From Bacteriovoracaceae bacterium (GTDB lineage Bacteria; Bdellovibrionota; UBA1018), in contig JAHFAC010000125.1 of NCBI GenBank assembly GCA_023250755.1, forward strand, positions 1-5,361: a stretch of DNA of 5,361 bases, given 5' to 3'. The position numbers and the translations under genes were made by a program. A model generated the notes under the pieces. The model searched no databases, had not been told where the DNA came from, and worked only from the letters and a program-made list of their open reading frames with translations. Within the stretch, counting starts at the first letter, position 1, and each line of letters opens with the position of its first letter. This document shows positions 1 through 5,361 of this stretch, in pieces.

Positions 1-303
1 GTTCCACCCCCCCCAAGCGCTCCGATTCCTATTGATGAACTTGCTCGAATTTTTAATACGGCCTTGGTCACAACCCGTGCTGAAACCTCTAAAGATATCT
101 CAGCCGAATTGCGCTCGTTAGTCGAAACCCCTGCTTATCGGGCAATCCTAAACTCAGTAAGACACCTTGCCCGCCTCCATGGGCTGAGCGATAAAGAGGC
201 GGCTGAAACCATTATCCTGACCTTTAGAAAGTTGGATCATCTCTGGGGGGGCTACCTCTTTCAGGAGGGGGTTAGCCGCATTCGTGGGCAAGAACCCTCT
301 TGA
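1..303 (+). CDS. C-terminal part of an unrecognised protein (5' partial)
   Basis: The reading frame is open from the first base to a TGA at 301-303 and gives 100 residues. A TTG at 64 could start a 79-residue protein, but the frame upstream of it stays open and reads as plausible protein: a four-proline run, then PIDELARIFNTAL. No ATG or GTG lies in frame before 64, so the gene most likely begins left of the window. The visible part has no signal peptide or membrane segment. After the proline-rich start it looks mainly helical (ETPAYRAILNSVRHLARLHG, then SDKEAAETIILTFRKLDHLW), with a short glycine-containing tail ending in RGQEPS. I recognise no family and assign no function. It converges on the TonB-like gene, with only 4 bases between the two stop codons. 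The codons for the prolines contain a run of eight C at 7-14, where a sequencing or replication slip would change the frame upstream. Confidence 0.7.
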   Translation, partial: VPPPPSAPIPIDELARIFNTALVTTRAETSKDISAELRSLVETPAYRAILNSVRHLARLHGLSDKEAAETIILTFRKLDHLWGGYLFQEGVSRIRGQEPS

Positions 304-308
304 AACCC
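286..308 (+). terminator. Possible weak terminator hairpin at convergent gene ends
   Basis: CAAGA (289-293) and TCTTG (298-302) form a perfect 5-bp stem around an ACCC loop. GGG (286-288) and CCC (306-308) could extend it across an AAA bulge. The hairpin spans the stop codon of the plus-strand gene and touches the stop of the opposing TonB-like gene. The downstream plus strand is A/T-rich (TAAGTCTTTAAAATAAAA) but lacks a clean T-tract, so termination by this element is uncertain. Confidence 0.25.
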
Positions 309-1168
309 TAAGTCTTTAAAATAAAATCCCAACGGATTTGAATCAATCCACTCTTATCTACAATGCCTTGCGGGGGGTTGGGAAAGGGACCCGCTTGATT
401 GAATGCATTGATTGCTGCATCATCTAAGTCCCGCGTTCCTGACTCCTCCACCACCTGCACTCGCACCACCTCACCCTGGAAATTGAGGGTTACTAGTAAT
501 CGCGTGGTATGATCCATGTCACTCGCTAATTGCCGCCCTCCACGATAAAGCTTGGTTAGCTTTTGGCGTAAAACCCCGCTCCAAGCCCAATCAAGCCGCT
601 CTCTAATTCTCTGAAAATAACCGTAGAACATGTACTCCTTCGTATTGAGAGCTGTTCTTTCCGATTCTTTGAGTCCTTTAATATAATCACGAGGAGAATC
701 ATTTTGCTGCGTCCATTGGGGAGCAAGTCGCTCCTGAAAAGCCTCTTCTGGCCTAATTTTTTGATTGATATTCGAAAGCAGAGGAACTCCAAATTTACTC
801 AAAGCTTCTCTCGTACTCTCCGTTTTGTCCTGAGGACGACTCGCCTGATGTCCCATCGCCACGATTTTTTTTGCGCTAATTGTTTGCTGATCCACAACTT
901 GGTTCTGCGCTCCTAAAAAGGCATTGGGTAATGATTTTTCTTTTTTCTCTGTTTGAAGGGTCTGTACCACACGTTTGGAGTTCTCTTCTGCCTCCGTTTG
1001 TTTTTTTGGAAGGGGATCTATCTCAATTAAAATCATTCGAGGCGAAGGGGAAACCATCGCCCTTTGGCTCAAAAAAACGAACCACGCGAGCAAAAGGAAC
1101 GCGTGAAAAAAGACTGAAAGAGAAAACGAACTGCGCAGAGGTAATGCTCCCATGAAAAAGTATAACAT
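308..1168 (-). CDS. TonB-family energy transducer-like protein
   Basis: This is a 286-residue inner-membrane protein with a single N-terminal anchor, a long periplasmic region and a TonB C-terminal domain. The anchor is roughly residues 14-35 and contains S18-V-F-F-H22, the SxxxH pattern through which TonB contacts ExbB/ExbD. Residues about 40-155 are charged and glutamine-rich rather than the Pro-Glu/Pro-Lys linker of classical TonB. A lead-in with LNT (174-176) and YFQRIRERLDWAW (184-196) precedes the TonB fold: LLVTLNFQGEVVRVQVVEES, then LDDAA, then PFPNPP (261-266). This lead-in resembles TonB-family proteins of myxobacteria and Bdellovibrio-like bacteria as I recall them. It follows the PBP gene by 23 bases and is probably co-transcribed with it. 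The first ATG (1168) has AGAAGG almost against it; a second in-frame ATG at 1153 would give a shorter N-terminus that keeps the anchor. A TGA just upstream rules out longer forms. A TolA-like role is equally possible; no receptor or ExbBD gene is in view. Confidence 0.9.
   Translation of the reverse strand: MLYFFMGALPLRSSFSLSVFFHAFLLLAWFVFLSQRAMVSPSPRMILIEIDPLPKKQTEAEENSKRVVQTLQTEKKEKSLPNAFLGAQNQVVDQQTISAKKIVAMGHQASRPQDKTESTREALSKFGVPLLSNINQKIRPEEAFQERLAPQWTQQNDSPRDYIKGLKESERTALNTKEYMFYGYFQRIRERLDWAWSGVLRQKLTKLYRGGRQLASDMDHTTRLLVTLNFQGEVVRVQVVEESGTRDLDDAAINAFNQAGPFPNPPQGIVDKSGLIQIRWDFILKT
324..339 (-). terminator. Possible weak terminator inside the 3' end of the TonB-like gene
   Basis: On the minus strand AAATCC, loop GTTG and GGATTT form a perfect 6-bp stem. 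It is followed directly by TATTTTAAAG, which is T-rich though not an unbroken T-tract. It lies in the last codons of the TonB-like gene, where the 4-base gap to the opposing gene leaves no room for a terminator outside coding sequence. The stem has only two G-C pairs, so the call is tentative. Confidence 0.2.
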
Positions 1169-1191
1169 CCCTTCTCATAGGCTTATCGGCA

Positions 1192-3777
1192 TTATTCTAT
1201 GTCTTCTTTAAGAAATTCCGTAGGAGTTTCAGTGGCTTTGTCGCCTGCTCCCATGCTTTGGAGTGGCTCCGTTCCTTCAATAAATGCCTCTTTAATCGCC
1301 GTTGAGGAGTTCGAAGCGGCCAGCCTTCCCGTAGTGGGATTGATGTTCGCAAAAACAACGCCAGGTGGAATAGCAAAATCCGTGTCAGGATAAGGTCTTA
1401 CTGCCTCCTTCATAAAACTTAACCAAATCGGCAGGGCTGCGCGTGCCCCTGTTTCAAGTGGCCCAATGGCTCGTTGATTGTCAAAACCGACCCAGACCCC
1501 CGTGACCACATAAGGCGTAAAACCCATGAACCAAGCATCTATATAATCACTTGTCGTCCCTGTCTTCCCTGCGGCGACGCGGCCTAGGCTCTTCGCCTCG
1601 TGTCCTGTCCCATAGGTAATGACCTCTTTCATCAGATGGGTCATCACATAAGCAACTCGAGGATCCATTACTTGCTCAGAGTCCCCAGCTAAAGGATAGG
1701 CAGGAAAAACAATGGCGGGCCGAGGGAGGTTAGGATCGGGTACGCCTGAGGACTCTGCAACAGGAACACTTGCGGCTGGCATTGGTAATGGCAATGGACT
1801 CGCTTCTTTCTCTTCTAAAATTTTTCCATCGCGATCCCTGACCTTGCTTATAAAAGTTGGGGTTACTTTTCTGCCCAATCGTGGAAAAATGGAATAAATT
1901 CGCGTGAGTTCCAAAAGCGATACCCCCATACTCCCGAGTGAAATAGAAAGGTCTGCCGCAAATTGTGCGCTCATTCCCAATCGTTTGGCATAATCAATCA
2001 AAAATGAAACTTGGATCGCCTGCGCGATTTTGATGGTGGGAACATTTCTTGATTTAATCAACGCCTGCCTGAACGTCGTGTCTCCATAAAATTTTTCTTC
2101 AAAATTATTCGGTTTCCACTTTCCGTTTTCAGCATCATCATAGACAATCGGAGAATCTTGGATCATCGACGTAGGGGTATATCCCTTCTCGAGCGCCGCA
2201 GAATAAATAACCGGCTTAAATGCAGACCCTGGTTGTCGAAGAGCCTGAATGGTGCGGTTAAACTCTGATTGATCATAGTCATACCCGCCCTCCATGGCCA
2301 GAACATCCCCCGTCCTGACATCCAAAGAAAAAAGAGCTCCCTGGACGATGGGTTCTTGCTCAAGCGCAACAATCACGCGATCAACCCCTGCTTGAACCAC
2401 CCGAACCCAGATCACATCACCTTTCGAAACAACTCGCGAGGGCAGGGTGGGTTCTGATCGATCTTGGTTGATTTTTTTTTCGTCTCGAACAGGCTTGGCC
2501 CACTTCATTTTTTCCATGGGCAACTCTGCCCGAACCCCTCCGATCATGACTGCTACGGTTTTTTTGGAGTCATCCACTCGCGTAACAACGGCCTGATAAA
2601 CTTCGTCTTGATCCAACAGCTTTACTTCAGAGTCAATTCCCCCATCTTGAAGCGCGGCAATTGAGTCAATCCGCCCATCAGGCTGGAAAATTCGATAGCC
2701 CAATTTTTTTTCGATCAACGCAATCCGTTCTACTTTTAAAACTTTTTCGATCTCCTCTACGTCCTTTAAGTGCTGAACTGGCCCACGATAGCCACCTCGT
2801 TTATCGATTGCTCGTAGCCCCTCTTGAAGACTTTTCTTTGCCACTTTACAAAGCTGAGGAGAGATTTGAGCTGTTACAGAAAGCCCCTCCTCGTAGAGCA
2901 TCTTTTCGCCGTATTTTTCAGCAAGGTGCCTCCTAATATGCTCAACATAATAGGAACAATTGCGTTGATTGAAGTCATTGTCTTGAAAGACCCTAAGAGG
3001 TTGCGCAGCGGCTGAGGTCATTTCAGACTGTGTAATGAATTTATTTTCATTCATTCGCCTTAAAACATAAAGTTGTCTCTCTTTTGCGCGCTTTGGGTTG
3101 AGATGGGGGCTGTATTTTCCAGGTGCTTGCGGCATTCCCGCAAGAAGTGCGGCCTCGGCTAAGCTCAATTGATCTGCCTCTTTGTGAAAGTAGACTTTAG
3201 CTGCAGCCTGAATTCCATAGGAGCCGTGACCGAGATAAATTTGATTTAAATAGAGATAAAGGATCTGTGGCTTGGTGAGGTTTTTTTCAATTCTAGCGGC
3301 AAGGATTACTTCTTTTATTTTTCTGTCCCAGCTTCGCTCTGGAGTCAGAAGCAGTGACTTGGCAACCTGCTGGGTAATCGTGCTCCCTCCCTGAACTACG
3401 TGGCCCGCCTTGAAATTGGCAACACTCGCCCTGAGCATCGATGCCAGGTTAATTCCCTGGTGCTCAAAAAATCGATCATCCTCTGCCGCTATAAATGCAT
3501 GGACAGCAACCTTGGGAATTTTCTCAAACGGAATAAGGTACCGTCGCTCTTTAAAAAACTCACCAATGACCATCGGTTCTTTTGCCCCTGTCGCAATAAT
3601 CTGGGTTACCGTCAACGGTCTATAATCAGCTGGCGAAATGATCTCCGGAAGTCCACTTGAAAAATGCCAAAAAATCACACCTATAATCGCCGTGCCGAGA
3701 ACACTTCCAATCAACATGAGCAAGAAAAGCGACTTAAAAAACCAGGCGGATTTAAGCTTTGGCTTCTTGGGCCTCAT
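1192..3777 (-). CDS. mrcA: Class A penicillin-binding protein, PBP1A type (glycosyltransferase/transpeptidase)
   Basis: This 861-residue bifunctional enzyme polymerises lipid II into glycan strands and cross-links their peptides on the periplasmic face of the inner membrane. Residues about 11-37 form the membrane anchor. The GT51 domain (about 70-250) has EDDRFFEHQG with likely catalytic E99, GGSTITQQ (130-137), and RKIKE with second glutamate E156 followed by YLNQIYLG. Residues about 310-475 fit the linker and OB-fold domain of PBP1A-type proteins. The transpeptidase domain (about 478-790) keeps all three motifs: S518-AFK-521 (nucleophile S518), S576-R-N578 and K738-TGT. Length is close to E. 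coli PBP1A (about 850). A proline-rich insert (about 655-702) separates the SxN and KTG motifs. The ATG overlaps the lipoprotein's TGA as ATGA and has a purine-rich RBS, which fixes the start and suggests translational coupling. All catalytic motifs are intact, so it should be active. Confidence 0.97.
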   Translation of the reverse strand: MRPKKPKLKSAWFFKSLFLLMLIGSVLGTAIIGVIFWHFSSGLPEIISPADYRPLTVTQIIATGAKEPMVIGEFFKERRYLIPFEKIPKVAVHAFIAAEDDRFFEHQGINLASMLRASVANFKAGHVVQGGSTITQQVAKSLLLTPERSWDRKIKEVILAARIEKNLTKPQILYLYLNQIYLGHGSYGIQAAAKVYFHKEADQLSLAEAALLAGMPQAPGKYSPHLNPKRAKERQLYVLRRMNENKFITQSEMTSAAAQPLRVFQDNDFNQRNCSYYVEHIRRHLAEKYGEKMLYEEGLSVTAQISPQLCKVAKKSLQEGLRAIDKRGGYRGPVQHLKDVEEIEKVLKVERIALIEKKLGYRIFQPDGRIDSIAALQDGGIDSEVKLLDQDEVYQAVVTRVDDSKKTVAVMIGGVRAELPMEKMKWAKPVRDEKKINQDRSEPTLPSRVVSKGDVIWVRVVQAGVDRVIVALEQEPIVQGALFSLDVRTGDVLAMEGGYDYDQSEFNRTIQALRQPGSAFKPVIYSAALEKGYTPTSMIQDSPIVYDDAENGKWKPNNFEEKFYGDTTFRQALIKSRNVPTIKIAQAIQVSFLIDYAKRLGMSAQFAADLSISLGSMGVSLLELTRIYSIFPRLGRKVTPTFISKVRDRDGKILEEKEASPLPLPMPAASVPVAESSGVPDPNLPRPAIVFPAYPLAGDSEQVMDPRVAYVMTHLMKEVITYGTGHEAKSLGRVAAGKTGTTSDYIDAWFMGFTPYVVTGVWVGFDNQRAIGPLETGARAALPIWLSFMKEAVRPYPDTDFAIPPGVVFANINPTTGRLAASNSSTAIKEAFIEGTEPLQSMGAGDKATETPTEFLKEDIE

Positions 3778-4826
3778 GGGACGCCCCCCTCTATTTCGGG
3801 CGGAAGGCCAACGAGTTGCCGCAGTTCTTTGAGATGGGCCATCACCTCAGTTTTTCCCTTAAAAATCGCCTCTGACCGTTTTTTGAAATCAAAGTAACCA
3901 ATCCCTGTCAGATCAGGCCGGAGAACAAGCGCAGCATCTGAAAACTCCTGCCCCCCTTTCACTTCTGCCTGCGACATAAGTCGTGTCACCTCAGCTTGAT
4001 CTCCTTGCGACGAAGATTTCGAATTTGCCCCACTCTCTAAAACATCAATCACCACAACAGGCCCCAAGCCCAGGAACCGCGCCTCCGAAACTGCAAATGG
4101 GCGAACTTCGTCCGAGGAGAGGCTGAAATCAGAGTCCAATTTTCCAGGCGACATCATCATACGCACCGGAACTGCGGCGCGTGCAATACTCGCGGCCTCT
4201 CCTTGCTTCACTAGGACAACTTCACCCGATTTCAGTTTTTGGATTACGATTTGCACCAAAACACGGCCCTTTTCTATTTTCTTTTTTCCAAGCACCCGCT
4301 CAAGTGTTTCTTCCAGCTTATTGCCATTTCCTGGTTTCTTTTTTAAAAGAGAAGAAAAAAGCGGCGGTCCCTCTAAAAAGAGATCCTCTTTAAACCGCTC
4401 GAGAGACCAGTCAAATTTGTTAATGGTGTCATTCAAACTATAAAGAATGGCAATCAACGCTCCCATTTCCGTTGCAACGATCGCTCCAATAGGAAGCTTT
4501 GCTTCTTCAAGTGCCCTCAAAACTCCGGCGTAGGCGAAACTACGCGCCAGTCCGGGCCCCAGGACTAAGACTAGAGGTCGCGTTTGAAAGGGCTCAGGAC
4601 CGTAAACGGACGCAGGAGTTTGGATCGGCATCGGACCAAAGGGCTCAGGGGGACCAAGCTGATCCCGCTTACCTTCACTCGGGGTTGGCGCCTCCACCGA
4701 AGTGGGAGGGGGCTCACTTTTTTTAACCGTAGAGCACGCACCCAAAATCCCTAAACTAAGGGCAACGACTAAGCTTGGCACTCCCTTCCAAATCACAAAT
4801 GCTCGATGGACTGCTTTTTTTTCCAA
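3774..4826 (-). CDS. Patatin-like lipoprotein lacking the catalytic residues
   Basis: 350 residues from a TTG start. A lipoprotein signal ends in L28-G-A-C31 followed by Ser, consistent with outer-membrane sorting. A Pro/Glu-rich linker (about 36-82) leads to a patatin fold. G90-P-G-L-A-R95-SFAYAGVLRALEE matches the oxyanion-loop region, and LPIGAIVATEMGALIAILYS matches the nucleophile elbow. However, the family's GxSxG reads A118-T-E-M-G122, with E120 in place of the catalytic serine. The Asp-Gly-Gly/Ala motif is also gone: the aligned stretch is LSSDE (236-240) before VRPFAVSEARFLG. The C-terminal patatin pattern (VLRPDLTGIGYFDF, then FKGKTEVMAHLKEL) is kept. The protein therefore looks like a folded non-hydrolase with a binding or scaffolding role, not a phospholipase. 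Start uncertainty: TTG at 4826 has AAGGAG 11 bases upstream, while GTG at 4796 overlaps the tlyA stop as GTGA and gives a neater 20-residue signal peptide. It overlaps tlyA upstream and the PBP gene downstream. Confidence 0.88.
   Translation of the reverse strand: MEKKAVHRAFVIWKGVPSLVVALSLGILGACSTVKKSEPPPTSVEAPTPSEGKRDQLGPPEPFGPMPIQTPASVYGPEPFQTRPLVLVLGPGLARSFAYAGVLRALEEAKLPIGAIVATEMGALIAILYSLNDTINKFDWSLERFKEDLFLEGPPLFSSLLKKKPGNGNKLEETLERVLGKKKIEKGRVLVQIVIQKLKSGEVVLVKQGEAASIARAAVPVRMMMSPGKLDSDFSLSSDEVRPFAVSEARFLGLGPVVVIDVLESGANSKSSSQGDQAEVTRLMSQAEVKGGQEFSDAALVLRPDLTGIGYFDFKKRSEAIFKGKTEVMAHLKELRQLVGLPPEIEGGVP
3784..3792 (-). promoter_or_regulatory. Ribosome binding site of the PBP1A gene
   Basis: On the minus strand AGAGGGGGG lies 6 bases before the ATG at 3777, with its GAGG core 10 bases away. 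It sits inside the last codons of the lipoprotein gene. Together with the ATGA overlap it supports this start and coupled translation of the two genes. Confidence 0.65.
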
Positions 4827-5361
4827 TGTGCTAAAAACTCCTTATTCCCTTGAACTCCGGTGATAGGTGATTCTATCAAGCCTAGTCGGGTGAGGCCAAG
4901 AGTTTCCGCAAATTTTCGAATACGCTCGACTGCTTCTTGACGATCCGCTTCTTGAGTGACAATCCCCCCTTTACCCACCTTTTCCCTCCCCACTTCAAAT
5001 TGAGGCTTAATCAGCGTAACCCAATCCGTGTCTACTCCCGCAAAGGACATCAAGGCGGGTAAAATTTTCTCTAATGAAATAAAGGAAACATCAATGACGA
5101 TTAGGTTTACGATCCTACCAATCAGTTTAAAGTCAAGATAACGGGCATTGACCTTTTCGAGAGTTTCAACTCGCTGATCTTGTCTCAACTTCCAATCCAG
5201 TTGGCCCTGTCCTACGTCCACCGCATAAACTTTGGCAATTCCACGCAAGAGAAGAACATGCGTAAATCCTCCTGTAGAGGCGCCAATATCTAGGGCCGTC
5301 CGACCGTCCACATTAATTTGAAACGAATCGAGTGCCGCGGCTAGCTTCAGACCGCCGCGCG
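4793..5361 (-). CDS. tlyA: TlyA family rRNA 2'-O-methyltransferase (N-terminus beyond window)
   Basis: The frame runs from the right edge to a TGA at 4793-4795 and gives 189 residues. A GTG at 5311 is not the true start, because conserved TlyA sequence (RGGLKLAAALDSF) continues upstream of it. The enzyme uses S-adenosylmethionine to methylate ribose 2'-OH groups of cytidines in 23S rRNA, and in some bacteria also 16S rRNA. The SAM-binding motif is ALDIGASTGGFTH. The K-D-K-E tetrad of FtsJ-type methyltransferases is complete: Lys at 5345-5347, Asp at 5090-5092 (VIDVSF), Lys at 5006-5008 (LIKPQFE), and Glu at 4838-4840 (GNKEFL). Their spacings of 85, 28 and 56 residues equal those of the M. tuberculosis tetrad as I recall it (K69, D154, K182, E238). 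The N-terminal S4 RNA-binding domain must lie outside the window. Only 14 residues follow the final Glu, a short C-terminus that suggests the 23S-only type I form. The old 'hemolysin' label is unlikely to describe its main role. Confidence 0.95.
   Translation of the reverse strand, partial: RGGLKLAAALDSFQINVDGRTALDIGASTGGFTHVLLLRGIAKVYAVDVGQGQLDWKLRQDQRVETLEKVNARYLDFKLIGRIVNLIVIDVSFISLEKILPALMSFAGVDTDWVTLIKPQFEVGREKVGKGGIVTQEADRQEAVERIRKFAETLGLTRLGLIESPITGVQGNKEFLAHWKKKQSIEHL
4838..4843 (-). promoter_or_regulatory. Candidate ribosome binding site of the patatin-like lipoprotein gene
   Basis: AAGGAG on the minus strand lies 11 bases before the TTG at 4826. It is a near-perfect Shine-Dalgarno match, but the spacing is on the long side. 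The same bases encode Lys-Glu of the conserved GNKEFL motif of TlyA, so the match could be a by-product of that motif. No comparable site precedes the alternative GTG at 4796. Confidence 0.45.

Noticed and set aside
880..1155. Plus-strand open frame of 91 codons antisense to the TonB-like gene
   Set aside because: It lies wholly opposite a well-supported gene, has no recognisable motif, and reads as antisense of the anchor and linker codons.
3400..3832. Several overlapping plus-strand open frames opposite the PBP N-terminus
   Set aside because: They cover the conserved GT51 and anchor region on the other strand, overlap each other in different frames, and show no protein-like pattern.
4499..4726. 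Plus-strand open frame of 75 codons opposite the patatin-like gene
   Set aside because: Its Arg-rich, low-complexity composition is typical of the complement of a Pro/Gly-rich coding region; no independent support.
4811..4823. A-run on the minus strand just after the TTG (AAAAAAAA) as a programmed frameshift site
   Set aside because: Both tlyA and the lipoprotein gene read through the run in their own frames without needing a shift, and no stimulatory hairpin is evident.
3774..4826. Patatin-like gene as a decaying pseudogene
   Set aside because: The frame is intact, the lipobox and most family patterns outside the catalytic sites are kept, and both junctions preserve tight operon overlaps. 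Specific loss of catalysis fits better than decay.
5309..5311. GTG as the start of a short 172-residue methyltransferase
   Set aside because: Conserved TlyA sequence, including the first tetrad lysine, continues upstream in the same frame to the window edge.

Overview
The window carries five protein-coding genes and almost no non-coding DNA. Four lie head to tail on the minus strand, and a fifth, on the plus strand, converges on them. There is no gene-free stretch over 300 bases; the longest gap is 23 bases. I see no tRNA, rRNA, insertion sequence, CRISPR array or phage gene. Base composition looks moderate and even throughout. The set (TlyA, a bifunctional class A PBP, a lipoprotein with an outer-membrane-type signal, and a TonB-family protein with a long LNT...RIR...W lead-in to its C-terminal domain) indicates a Gram-negative bacterium. 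The TonB style recalls Bdellovibrionota or myxobacteria-like (former deltaproteobacterial) lineages. That placement is an inference from protein style, not a database result.

Layout from right to left, in transcription order of the minus strand: (1) the C-terminal three quarters or so of tlyA, an rRNA 2'-O-methyltransferase whose N-terminus lies beyond the right edge; (2) a lipoprotein with a patatin fold whose catalytic serine and aspartate motifs are both replaced, overlapping the end of tlyA; (3) a complete PBP1A-type glycosyltransferase/transpeptidase, joined to the lipoprotein by an ATGA stop/start overlap; (4) a TonB-family energy-transducer-like protein 23 bases further on. On the plus strand, the last 100 codons of an unrecognised protein run in from the left edge. 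Its stop is 4 bases from the stop of the TonB-like gene.

The core is a compact envelope cluster. The PBP works at the inner membrane in peptidoglycan synthesis, the TonB-like protein is anchored there and reaches across the periplasm, and the pseudo-patatin should sit in the outer membrane. The most interesting feature is the apparently non-catalytic patatin-like lipoprotein, translationally coupled to the PBP. By analogy with the Lpo lipoproteins that activate class A PBPs in enterobacteria, it may be a PBP partner or regulator; this is a hypothesis only. TlyA is probably an operon passenger or expression leader with no direct functional link.
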